From Apophysomyces variabilis (Eukaryota > Mucoromycota > Mucoromycetes > Mucorales > Mucoraceae), in NCBI GenBank assembly GCA_002749535.1, contig MZZL01000409.1:2992160-3056159 (forward strand): a stretch of DNA of 64,000 bases. Direction: 5' to 3'. The notes beneath the pieces were generated by a model. It was given only the letters and a program-made list of their open reading frames with translations, made no database searches and was not told the DNA's origin. Of this stretch, positions 35,701 to 47,744 are shown piece after piece. Made by a program: the position numbers and the translations under genes. Position 1 is the first letter of the stretch. Each line of letters starts with the position of its first letter.

Positions 35701-36675
35701 TTACCGCAACTCTAAAAATAAAGAAGTAAGGGTCCGGTTGTTTTGCTTATACTTGGAAGGTGGAGCGTGATCAACGTGCATTCTCATGCCAAGCACTCGT
35801 ACGGAATTAGTACGGACTTAATAGTTATAATCAACTAGACCAGTAGGAATCACGGAACTTTGCTACGTTGCTTAACAACGACGAGTTCCTTGCATAGGTC
35901 ATTTTTGCTACTTTCAGGATCAACGATAAAGTACGGTTACCTCTCCGTGTGTCGTTTCACCTGCCGTGCTAGGTTTCCTAACCAAACAGGGCCAAAACCG
36001 AACTTCATCCGAGACTTTCTTGTCTGATATTACCTTCTATTGCACTGTGAAGCTATCCAAATTTAAACGTTACGTTTCTCCGATACGTTTTAAATTGTAC
36101 ACGGAATTTATGAAAGCAAAGGACGTGGAATCCAAGTGTACGCATATCTTGGCTTTCTCAAACTTTATCATCCTAAAGGCTTAAGTTGCAAAAGAATATC
36201 GAATGGGCATCGACACAATAGAAGGAGGATTGCTATTTGACTTGACTCTTACATGTGCTTGAATATAATGAATGATTTTACAGTTAGAACATCATCTTTC
36301 TTTCTTTTTCAGCGTGACCAAACGGTCACACGGCTCTCCGATTTGCTACTTTGTAAATCCATTGAGGTGAAGGACAAAGTGTCACGTATAACGTATTTGG
36401 AATGCCATCCCGCCTTTTTCTTGTAATATGCTTTTCCGACAGTTACAAAACGACACAGTGTACGTAATCAAAGATTTTTGGTATTTACAGCGTTTTCAAG
36501 ATATTTGGGAATTTAGTGGGATCGAATAATGGTTATAGACAAACGAGGAACTTCAGCTCTTATATGGTGTAGACGTCGTCAATATCACGATGGCTTGCTG
36601 TTCAAAAATACTCGGCTTGTGCAATAGCCAACTTTTTTTCTTATCATCTTTCCACATAGAAAGATATGATAAGGT
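32758..36675. other. large region with no resolved gene
   Basis: Nearly 4 kb without a gene model. Open frames include a 169-codon plus-strand frame (34107-34616), which is basic and low in complexity with shadows in other frames. A short piece near 34927 reads MALTRKQVDIDDEIIEYLLT and looks coding, but I could not extend it. Pieces such as VGNSVYPSDIIELENTQTML (about 35470-35530) and KVRLPLRVSFHLP (about 35930-35970) hint at one intron-rich plus-strand gene from about 34.9 to 36.5 kb that escaped reconstruction. Confidence 0.3.
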
Positions 36676-37905
36676 CTAAATGGTTCGCTTTCTATACAAG
36701 TTCCGTTTTGGCTTTTGCTGTAACCGCGGTCGCGCTTCATCCCAAGGACCATGTATTTCACTGATGAAGGGAAAAAAGAATTCTCGTTAATGAGGTCGAG
36801 TACAACCACATTTGATACAAACTTTTTGTATTTCTGAATAAAGATAAGCCAGTATGGACACACAAAAGTGAGGAAGCAAAATCCAAGCAGATAAAGGAAG
36901 ACAATAGCTTTGGATATCTGGATGAATAGTAACACGGATAATAAAAGCATCCCCGTAGTCAACGTCAGATGAACCTTTGAATTTAGACACTGAAAAGCGT
37001 CATGTCAGCGATAGACATGTGAAGTCTGATAGATTTCTTTGTACCTGGAGATACTTGCGGAATATAGGAAATAGCGCAAACCATTCAACGGCAAATGATA
37101 AGAGTCCAAAAACATCACGGTTGGTGTGGTTTGTTTTCAATCGGGAGGCCAAGAGAACCGAAGCAAATATAGCCGCATTAGTAGAAAGTAAACCTGGAAT
37201 CCTTTTTTTTTTTTTTGGCGAGATGTTAACTCAATGATTTGTTTAGCACGTAGCTTACTTGAGTTTTTCTGAGGCGTAGTCATGGAAAAGAATATTGGTG
37301 AGAAAGCAGCAAACAGTCAAGGCCCATATGGTATCATCACTTGTCTGACTAGTCAACGTCTTCAAGATGGGCGACAGCCCAAGCAGAGTGCAGAAGAAAA
37401 AGATGGCGCTCTTGGCGACGCGTTTACCTATAAACCATGATTTAGCAATCCGGAATGGTACAAAGAAATCATATTACGCTTTAACTCGTAATCATACGTT
37501 GTCTTGAGAACTGTCAAATCCCAAAATATGTACCCGATCCCCGTCAACAGAGAACCTGTCCATATCAGGTGGTTCGCGGACAGTGCTCCAGACCGCAAGT
37601 AGATAAAGATGGCGATAAAGATGACAACGCTACTAATGTGCTGTGTAATAACGCCTGATTCATACACCATAGTCCAATAGTCATATTCCCGTACATTTAC
37701 TATACTCGGTTCGCAACGAAACGTATGAATCAGAAATGGCACCTCAAATGGCGCGTTTACCATTTCTCTGTAATTCCTCCAAAAACGTATTATCAACGTA
37801 ATTATCCGGGTATTCTTGCTTGACCCATAACAGCTTTCGCCATGTTTGCCTATTTGGATTCTGAAAATCTGGATTGTGGAATTGATCTGACGCAGGTAAG
37901 TACAT
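36676..37905 (-). CDS. GPI2: GPI-GlcNAc transferase subunit Gpi2 / PIG-C
   Basis: Minus-strand exons 37905-37761, 37699-37478, 37427-37259, 37201-37045, 36989-36823, 36760-36676; 314 residues. The start MYLPASDQFHNPDFQ leads to WRKLLWVKQEYPDNYVDNTF, then YDYWTMVYESGVITQHISSV, the strongest PIG-C signature. Several membrane spans follow (for example IFIAIFIYLRSG, FFFCTLLGLSP, LSTNAAIFASVLLASRL, FALFPIFRKYLQ). It ends with PYWLIFIQKYKNEIHGPWDE, the conserved C-terminus of the family. The protein is an ER-membrane subunit of the complex that adds GlcNAc to phosphatidylinositol, the first step of GPI-anchor synthesis. Its start lies only 56 bases after the POL1 stop on the same strand. Confidence 0.94.
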
Positions 37906-37961
37906 TTAGTCCTACTGCTTTCAGCTGCAACGTGTGGAAAATGCAGAGGTGAATCAACCAA

Positions 37962-40900
37962 TCATTGGCCTTTATTGGTTTCAGGAAGAAAGATAGAGCG
38001 TAGGTTGAGATAGCGATAACCAGATCGCCAAAGGTATTGATCCACTGTTTCTTTCAGGCTAATAAATGCTGCCTGGTGCCTTTCTATTGCGGAAAGTATT
38101 TCTGCTATTAGGATGTCAGTGTTAGTACGCGGAAAGTTTTCGACCCGTTAGCTGGTAACTAGCTCGCTTACCGTCTCCAGCAACAGTGGATCTCGCCTTT
38201 TCGACATCAAATAAATACGACAAGTAAGAAAGCTGGGTATAAATATGCTTATCCGAATACTAGCAAAAACGTTAACTCAAGAAGAAGAGTGAAAAAAAAA
38301 TTCTGCGTTGTACCTGGCGCGTTAGATGACCATGACAGCCATCTCGAAGACAAATGCTACCTCTTCCCGATACGCCACGCGTTTTATAACCGCAGGAAAT
38401 ATCGCTGCATTGCAACCAACTGTCATAATATCTTCGGATATACCGTCGTATAGCATTGATCAATTGCGTTTTGACGCTATAGATTGGAAACGTATGATGA
38501 CAAGCCTGGCACTTAAATGCACAGTCAGACAAGTTATTCTGCGCGATTACTGTCATTCCATGGAACGGGTTTTGTGTCCGGCAAAAGGCACATTGGATAG
38601 AAAACTTTTCAACCGTTTGATAACGAGGAGCGGTATCCATTTCTAGAGATGGCGCGCTCAAGCTGAATTTACTAGTTGCTGGGGGTTGCTTAACCTGGTA
38701 ATTTACGGTATCTAGGCCTGAAAACGAACAGAATGAGGTTGTAGTCCTTGTAACAGATCGTTTACCTAAACATTCTGCTAATTGGACAACATCTGTCTCC
38801 GTAATTGGTGCGCATAAACGTACAACAGGCGGATGGACCTGTTGCGCCAAATACCATTCTAGATCTATTTGGAGTTGAGTAACACGGCAACAACGTGCTA
38901 AAAAAGTGAATACCTATCTTCATGGCACCGCTTTTCACGTAATCTGGAGAGTAAGCCCTCTCAGCAACACTCATTCGGTATTTACCAAGAGTATCTGTTT
39001 TTTCTTGGCATATAATGTATGGGATGGTGTCACCTGCCTTGACACCTGCACCTGTCTGGCGCATGCGTTTTGCAACTTCCACATGAGGATGCCCTCTTGA
39101 GTTACCGTATTCGTTCACATTTTTCGTTAATTGCTGTTGTTTCAAATAAGTATATATCCTCCATATAACACAATTCTTACCTTGATAATCACAAACTTTT
39201 CCAAGTCTATTGCATTTGATCGCACTTGTTGCGCAACGGTACGAAGAATTTTATGAACTTCTTCAACGATGTCTTCAACCGACCGCTCTGAGAGAATGAT
39301 TTTCAAAATATCCCTGTCCAAGAGTCAGTAATATTCGCCTATAAAGGGATACTTACAAGGACACATCCCGGGACAGGTCGCACCAATCTCTGCGGACAAG
39401 ATCGAGACCCTTAGTTTCAATGGTTTCAATAATTTCACCATTGCCCTTCTCTTTTACTGCTAATGCTGCGTATTTTTTCTTTTGTAATAGCAGCATACGT
39501 TTAAATATCGCATCTACCCCAATTTCTAGCAGAGTATATCTTTTGTTGACTTCGTTTTGAAGCTGTTGCGCCACCAATCTTGCTTGTTGTAACGAGCCGG
39601 ATTGGGTAAAGACCATAACTGAATCCGTGTCTCCGTAAATAACATTTAAACCAAGACCTTGTGCGAGATCCACCGTGTCTTGCAGAATTCTACGACCCTC
39701 TGAAGTAATCAGCTTAGCCAGAGACTTGGCATAGAAGCGTGAATGAGCAGCACCGAGACAGCCATACATACTGTTTGCCGTCAGTTTCAGTGCTTGTTGT
39801 TTGATATCGCACTGTCGATCGGTTAGAAACAATGATTCAATATTATTTTTATGATCACCTGCAGACGTTCTGTATTACTTAAACTAGGATCCAGCAATCG
39901 CTGCTTCACCTTTCTGCGCTGATCTACGAACATTTTCACTAGCTTAGGTAGCACGCCAGTTGGTACAGATTTTCCGGGAACTAATGGAACGTTATTCTCG
40001 TTCTATTCACGGGAAAGATCAGTACCGATATTGTCTAATATCTGAAATACCTCGTTATTTTCTTGTTCACAATAGTTAACCGTCGTAAAACATATGTTAA
40101 ATTCTTGAATGATAGAAGGGTAGAGACTATTGAAGTCAAGGAGCAACACATATTCGCCATAAAGCCCTCTTTTTGGTTCTAGAACGAGACCTCCACTGTA
40201 TGTTGCGCCGCCTTGCGCTTCAGTTACTGTCTTCGTTGATGTATCTGATTCAAAGTCTTGTTGCAGTTTAGTAGAATATGATAAAAATGAATATCGACGT
40301 GAACTCTAGACATGCAATGTAAATTACCTTGATCACCAGTATTGAATTTTTTTAAAATTGCTGGCTGTGGATCCATCCTATATTCCTTGTCTGGTAATAT
40401 AAATTTGCGTTCATGGAACGAATGTAATAATATAAATTCATTTCTATCAGAACGGGACCCATTCATAGAACGAGACCTATGATTGTTGTAATCGTCAGAG
40501 TAAGACAGTTTGCGCTTTGGATGTCACCTTTACCATAAATTTCCTGCGAGATTTGTTAATTCCTTCGTTAAAGGCAGGATCTGCAGCTTATTCATAATAG
40601 ACATGGCTAAAAAAGCTTCCAATGCCAAACGCTTTAGAAACTCCACCAGGGACTTTGAGTCTTCATAGATCTGTGGAACGTTAGCCAATTTTATGTCTTC
40701 ATGTACTATGCCAAGTTCTGAACGGGCTAAGTCCGCCAGTTGATATGACTTTGCCCGAACAAGATCCCTGGAGGCTTGATAGGTGTCGCAGATGATACGA
40801 CCGGCTAAAGCTTTTTTTTCCTGCGAGCTTGTATTTTGCATACCGCCAGGTCCGCTTTGAAGTTTCGGCCAACTATGAAATATCGTTCAGAATGTTATAT

Positions 40901-43472
40901 TTCTTCCAGTATCACATACTCTTTAAACTTAATTCGTCCTACTTTATGCCAGTGGGATACATTATGTTCTTTCAATCTGTGCAGAAGTATATCAAGATCA
41001 AAATCCGTGAAATTATGTCCCACAATGATATCGGGATCGCATAGATGTATTCGCGCTATAAGACAATAAATAAATGGTATCTTAGTAGGAAAGATGTTAT
41101 GTCACCTATCAGATAATTGAGAAGCGCGTTTTCGTTTCTTTGTGGCACGATCCGGAAGTGGTTTACGTGGTCTTCTCTCCCCACAAACAAATCAAAGTCA
41201 TCAGGATAGGTTTCTTTTCCCCATGGTCGTACTACTGTGAAACTTGTCTCAGGCTCCTGTTCTATTTCTGTTGGCCCATCGACATTTACTTTACAAAACA
41301 GTCAGTCATATGAACCAGTTACCGCAAGCGGTACTACCTTGATTCATGACGATGACACTTGCTGCAACTATTTCGTTTGTGTTCTTCTGGACATTCATAA
41401 CCGTCTTCAGCCTTAAAGACATAATAACCAAAGGTGGACCCTTTGTGATCACGTTGCCATCTCTATCCCGCATCGGACTACATGCTTTAGGATTCTCCAC
41501 CTGATATTCGAGCTTGCACCATGTTTCCTTTGAACCAGTCGATGTTTAGTCATGATGAAAATCGATTCCTTAACCTTACTTGGATTTTGTTGGTTTTAAC
41601 ATCCTTTATCTCTAGCCAACATGGCCCCATTATTCTACGCTTAATGATAAACTGCTCGAGTGGACTAATATTAGTCCCGAAAACATGACTAAATGTGACA
41701 CCATCAAATTTCTTGAATAACGTAGGCTCTAGACGCTGATTATTATCCTGTAGCTATCCCAGAAATACTAACCATTATATCCATACATAACCTTCAGATA
41801 TTCAGCTTCCCGAGGTATATCAGCATCATCAAAGATATAGCGGCGTTTCCGCCTTCTCCACTTAAAGTTATGTATGTTGCACCGCTCCATTATACTCGCG
41901 AATTCATCCTCAACGTCGGTCATAGTAACCATGTCATTAGTCGATATATCATGTTTATCTTCATGCAATTAGTGGCTGACTGTAAGACCAGGATACTTAC
42001 CACTTATTTTATTTTTACGAGGTAGAACATACACATTTCGCTTTATGTTGTTGAACTTCACGCAACAGCTTGTATAATCCTTGGTCCGCTTGTCCAAGAC
42101 CTATTTCTCTTGTGTTAACTTTAAAGCTGGTTTTGACATCAACCTTCCTTGCCGAACACATATACTGCGCCTTTTCGTCTATCTTCGTACATATCATACC
42201 ACCACATTCTTAAACTTCCGTCATGCTCAAGGACGTCTTCAGATTTCGGAACGGCTTTCCTCTTGCTACCAACTGTTTGCTTTTGGCTTATATCTGGACT
42301 GGCAGCTATCCAGGCTTGATTCGCGAATTTTAGGGAAGTAGAAACATGTGGCAGTAAACTTTCAGCACGTGGAGAGTTTGGCATCCTAAGACCCAGGTTC
42401 TGTTCTGGCTCTATCGCTTGTAACTTTTTCTTCGCTGCTTTTTCTGTGATATCCTTGCCATTAGCTACTTTACCACCGGTAGACTGCTTAGGATGAATAC
42501 CAGACATAGACTGGCTCACTTATGGAATTCTCATAGGTTAATACGGAACATATGATTTATCCTGTTGCTTTTTACCGTTGGCAATGCGATCTCTTTCCTT
42601 TGTTGTCTCACTGCTCCCACTTTCCGAACTCTGCAGGCCAGCACTTTCTTTTGCGGTACCTATAGATAAATTCTGTTTGGGTGTAGCGTTTAAAGGGATC
42701 GATTTCATCCCAGTGAATGATTTCTTATTCTTGGTATCAGTCTTCGGTACGTTTAGTGGCCGCATTAGACGTTTCCGATCGGAACAGGGGATTTCTGACG
42801 ATCCCATATTTTGATGAAGTATCTGTATGCTCTTTCCGGAGTTGCCTGCCGCCAGATTCGTGGCTGGGATAGTTTCTGTACCTGTAACTGTGGTTTCTTT
42901 ACTGATTATTAAGTTCAAATCTTTAGAATTTCCTTTAGATTTAGCAGCTGCCCCATTTTTCAATGTTGGCACAGGTTGCTAATGGTGAATCAGGTTAGCT
43001 ATAAACCTCTTAATAGAAAGAGCTCGTACATCATTTTCCTTTGATTTGCTTGGCCAGTTTGGGAATGCCCAAGTTAAAAAGCTCGCCAAGCCAGTAATGC
43101 GTTGTCTGATGTTTCTTGTTTCATTGGCTGAATCGCGTTTCCGTTTCTCTAGAATCCGTGTTTAATCCGGCAGCAAAAGACAGGAGTAACTACAACGAAC
43201 CACCAATATTGTGTTCCTCCGCACTGGATGTAATATTATCAGTGGCCATGAATGTAGTTGAAGAGTGCATTGACTTCTCGAGATTATTAATGGCAACGCC
43301 AGCACCTCGTCTATAATCAGCAGGCCCAGATTCCTGCGCAAACGCTAAATTTACTGTTTTTAACACTTTATTACGGGATCCATACTTCTAAAGGTCTCGA
43401 ATTTCCAGGTTTGTTTTTCTTCCTCTTTTCTCGGCTTTGCAAGGTGGCATATGGTGGCGACGGCGTCGACAT
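37962..43472 (-). CDS. POL1: DNA polymerase alpha catalytic subunit (N-terminus unresolved)
   Basis: Eighteen minus-strand exons resolved: 42978-42550, 42510-42148, 42100-42001, 41958-41773, 41728-41580, 41527-41338, 41288-41106, 41055-40920, 40872-40534, 40476-40328, 40256-40051, 40002-39859, 39811-39357, 39313-39181, 39133-38914, 38864-38314, 38259-38172, 38104-37962 (1387 residues). About 70-100 N-terminal residues should lie in 42979-43472; an ATG at 43472 is possible. Exonuclease-like region with [14 protein letters not shown]; polymerase motif [15 protein letters not shown], motif [13 protein letters not shown], motif C IYGDTDS; KKKYAAL and [14 protein letters not shown] are specific to the alpha class. 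Two C-terminal metal sites are seen (CAFC...CQAC and CSDISC...CLRDGC). With primase it starts every Okazaki fragment. The intron after VFGK appears to start with GA, not GT. Confidence 0.93.
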
Positions 43473-45558
43473 AATGACGGCCGCATCCAGCGAGTATCGT
43501 CAATCTTAAAATGGAAATGTAAAAAGGTCAGCATTGCTGTATTCTTGATCACCGTCACACTTGACGGTTCTTGGCTGCAACTGAACCGGTTGACTTCACA
43601 ACGCGTCCTGCGATGTACTATTTGTTCTTTTGACCTTTCGTTGGATAAATTTTGCGTCTATGAAGATTCTACTTAGAGTACAATGCAAAGTATATATGTG
43701 TCTCTACCACATTGGCGATGGCAGAAGATCATATCGCATGAACTCGAAGCAAAGCTCACTCGACAGCGGTAAAAAGTTTATGCATGGTTAATAAATGGAA
43801 AGACGCCTTTTTCTCCTTCCCATTGTTAACTTAACCTTTTTCCTTTTAGAAGCTTACATCAGCAGTTTGACAAGGACTCGAATGTATAATGACGAGTAGC
43901 ACAGTCAATAGACGGCAACAGCTCCAGTCTGTCAAAGGCATGGCAGTGATCTACATCCTTACGGCTAAGATGCTTTATCATAGAGGTAATACAGGGAAAA
44001 GGATATTATTCACCTGCGAGTCTTGTGGCTCCTGAACAGTCATTGGGAGTGTATTTACCGCACTTGCGCGCAGTAATCTACATTGCTATCTAACCTGTTT
44101 GGGAAATCAGTGCCATTGGGTGTTACGATCTATTAGTGGGCCCAGACTTTGAAGCACTTCAACTCCTAAGTAGACCATAGCTCCCGGGACCAGGTTAATG
44201 CCATACAGTATTTGCCACACTTAGTTACAATTAGGGAGGCGCTGTAAGTATTTCTCATAATAATAAATCTTTTACTGTAGGTAAAGCCATTTAAAATATT
44301 GTTTACTAAAGCTTATGAGCAATAACAAACTATGGGAACCAAAATACGTGGGTTGACCGAAAAAGGTCAGAAATCTTTCGAAAAGCCCTGTTTCTGTAAA
44401 CATTTTGCCCGCTGGGCATTTTTCATGATTTGATGGAATCATAATATCTGATCTTTGCAGAGTGACTGAGCGATATAGATAATCTTGACATTTACTACGT
44501 CCATATTCTTAGAATAAACAATCCAGTTTGTGTTAGTGTAGGATAACGAACTCGGATATTACCACTATTTGTTGTGTAGCCGTTCCCTGAATCCTGAAAC
44601 GTTACATTCTGCTGACGGAAACAGTCAGCAGCTAAAGAGCCTTTCTAATTCTAATGATGGCATAAACAGCAAAAAGGGATTTCAAAGTAAACTGCTTATG
44701 TGTATAACATATCAGTGACATTATTGTTTCATCACTATTTGCGGCTTGATCAAGCACAGTTTTTACCTAGCATGCTTGAAACCATAGTTGGCTGATCTAA
44801 TAAAGCATGTTAACTCACAGAAACCTCAATTAAAATTATGTCAACGTATCCTCCTCCATGTCATTCAATCCCAAAATAACATATGAATTGCATGGCTTCA
44901 TGAGTCAAGGCAAATGTAGGGTGTAAACAGTTTGACTAAAAGCGGATCACGGATTAGAGTCTCACAACACATTTGTGCATCGTATGACTTCTTCGTTAAA
45001 TCTTATTCGTACAGAATGCTTTGTGAGAATCTTGAGATCGAGAAAAAGGACCTGGTGTAACAACTTAACCCCAGATCCAGTCAACTTAAAATCTAATCCT
45101 GTGGGTTATTTGTTGTTTTTACCAACAAATGGCAATAGCAGTAGGTATGGTGGCGGACGCGAAATTTCCTATGTATCCTACATATCCTACGTGTGTTATG
45201 CAATCTGTACATTCTATGCATTTGAGGAGTGATGCGCAGTATTATTGTGATTCTTCTTTTTCTCCTTTATAGACGTACTTATCCTTTGACGTAGTACTAC
45301 CAGCGGTTGTCAATAAGATTCTCTAGGAGAATGAGTTTGTGCTTGTGACTCGAGATTGATCCAATCGCGAATATTTAAGCAGTTATGGTTTTTCACACTT
45401 CAGAACAAAATAATACTTTTGGGTACACATGACGCCCTTTAGATAGCCTGGACCAAAAATATAATTTGTGCGAATCCTCTTTGAAACAACAGCCCATTGT
45501 TTCTCTTCTTTTTTTTTTCCACTTATTATTTTCCCTTTATACTTGTAATTTTCTAACT
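43473..45558. other. no resolved gene between POL1 and JEN-type gene
   Basis: AT-rich, divergent promoter region for POL1 (minus) and the transporter (plus). The 85-codon frame at 44975-45232 has a short repeated TATCCTACA stretch near 45176 and looks like chance. Confidence 0.4.
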
Positions 45559-47744
45559 ATGTCCGTAAAAGCAGACGATGGACAAGAAATCGAACAGGTG
45601 GAGTGTGTCACTCAGGATTCGCTTTGGGCAAAAGTAAAGCGTTTCGTCATTCGAAAGCCTGAAAAACAGATTAATGCATGGCATCTTTTAACAAATCTCA
45701 CAAACCAACAACGTCTCACGTTTACCGCTGGTATGAAATAGATCAGACTAAATCAACAAACATGTTCATTGATATCCGGTAGCCTTTCTGGGTTGGACCA
45801 TGGATGCGTATGATTTCTTCTGTGTATCATTAACGGCAACCAAGATCGGTAAGACGTGCCAAATCATAGAAAATATACTCATGGACAACCATCATTCTGT
45901 AGCAAAGGATTTCAACGTTGAACCCTCGGCTGTCACAAGTATGTGGGAAATACGCGTGATCTTGTGAAATTTTTGACTAACTATGGTGTCGCCTCTGCCT
46001 ATCTTTTATTTTTCCTATAAAGGCGCAATTACTACCACTTTGGTAAGTAGCTCAGAGACTCAGCTTGCACTGACCACTGAAGATGCCTTGATAGATGTTA
46101 AGACCTATTGGTGCCTTACTGTTTGGGTTAGCAAAAAAAAGCAAGAAACGTAAAACAAGTGCTGGTCCATATTCACACGCTCACTTAGTGCTATCGCTGA
46201 CCGTTTCGGCCGTCGTTGGCCATTGATGATAGACATCATTTTGTTTTCACTTATTAACATGGGAAGCGGCTTTGCACCTGATTTACAGACTTTTATCGGA
46301 CTTCGTGCTGTCTTTGGCATTGCTATGGGAGGTGAATGGGTAAGTGGCTGAGGGGAAACCTTCAAAGAAAACGCAAGGTTGCACAAAGAGGCTATGACTA
46401 ATATTTCAGCGACCCAGGGACTTGGTGCTAGTTTGGCTTTGGAATCATTACCAGTCGAAGCCCGAGGGCTTTTTTCCGGCATTTACCAGGAAGGTAATAT
46501 CTAAAGCAAAAACCTTAGATATGTTTAAATATTCAGCCCCATACCTTGTTTTAGGTTATGCTTGTGGTTATTTGGTAGCTACTCTGGTAAACTTCGCCAT
46601 AGCAGATACAAATTCCAGCTGGCGTATTATGTTCTGGACCGGAGCCGCCTTCGCTTTGCTTGCGGTCGTGATACGATTCTGGGTTCCTGAATCTGAAGCG
46701 TTTGAAAAAACCAAAGAAGCTCGCAAAATGATGGGTCGATCATATCTGAAAGAAACTTGGATCATGATGAAAAACCACTGGCGGCGAGTTATCTACATGA
46801 TAATACTCATGTCGTTTCTTAACTTCTCTTCGCATGGTTCTCAGGATCTCTACCCCACTTTCTTATTGAATCAGCTTGGATATACTCCGGCTGAGCAAAC
46901 TGTAACCAGTGTAGTATATAATATTGGTGCCATTATCGGTGGTATGGTTGTAGGTTATTACTCGAATTACCTAGGCCGTAAGTTCTGCATTGCTGTGTGC
47001 GCAATCATGTGTGGCTGCTTTATTCCACTATGGGCATTTGCTCCTAATATCCACGCCTTGCGTTTTGGCGCATTTGTTGTGCAGTTTTTTGTTCAAGGAG
47101 CCTGGGGTAAGTAGTTATCCGATATGCGTTGCAGAATATTAATTCATTGCCGTAGGAGTGGTACCAGCCCATTTGAATGAACTTGCGCCGCCTGCCTTTC
47201 GAGGTCTCATGCCAGGTAAAACAGTACGATTGTGTTGTGCAATATGACAATTGATCCGTTCAAAGGTCTTGCTTATCAGTTAGGCAACCTCGTAAGTTTC
47301 TTCTCCTTATCCGTTATCTAAGTATTGTCATAACGGAAGTAAATAACCAACATTTGATGATCAGGTCAGTGCTGCAAGTAGTCAGATCGAAGCAACTATT
47401 GGGGAAAAATATCCACTTCGTAATGCCGACGGAAGTTTTAAGCTTAACAGCCAAGGACAACCCATTCCAGATTATGGAAAAACACAAGCTATATTCATGG
47501 GTGTTGTACAAGCTTGTCTTTTGATTGCAAGTAAGCAATGCTCATATCAGATGCGTACCTTAACCTTTTCTCAGTTTTGGTAGGCAAGGAGGAAAGAGGC
47601 AAGGATTTTATGCAAAACGTTAGTGAAGATGAACAAGGCCGGGTAATTGGTTCGAAAGATCTACCCCAAAAAGAGCAAGATACATCTAGCGATATAGAAA
47701 AAGCAACTGCGGAAAAAAGAACACTGGGATCCTCGTCACAATAG
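45559..47744 (+). CDS. Jen1-type monocarboxylate/proton symporter (MFS, SHS family)
   Basis: Twelve exons: 45559-45730, 45783-45848, 45903-45938, 46023-46042, 46095-46126, 46189-46339, 46418-46493, 46555-47106, 47156-47215, 47266-47291, 47365-47530, 47575-47744; 508 residues. Twelve-span MFS protein: FLGWTMDAYDFFCVSLT opens the first span, LRPIGALLFGAIADRFGRRW is the loop 2-3 motif, and IAMGGEWGLGASLALE follows. NFSSHGSQDLYPT (274-286) fits exactly the Jen signature N-x-x-S/T-H-x-S/T-Q-D-x-x-x-T, where His and Asp take part in lactate and proton movement. The N- and C-terminal tails are cytosolic and Lys/Glu-rich, suited to ubiquitin control. It should import lactate, pyruvate, acetate or dicarboxylates. 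Exons of 20, 26 and 32 bases are unusually short; two acceptors were chosen for frame. Confidence 0.93.

Noticed and set aside
41729..41772. Apparent frame break in POL1 after MYGYN
   Set aside because: A 44-base GT-AG intron ending at the TAG of CTAG restores [10 protein letters not shown] in frame.
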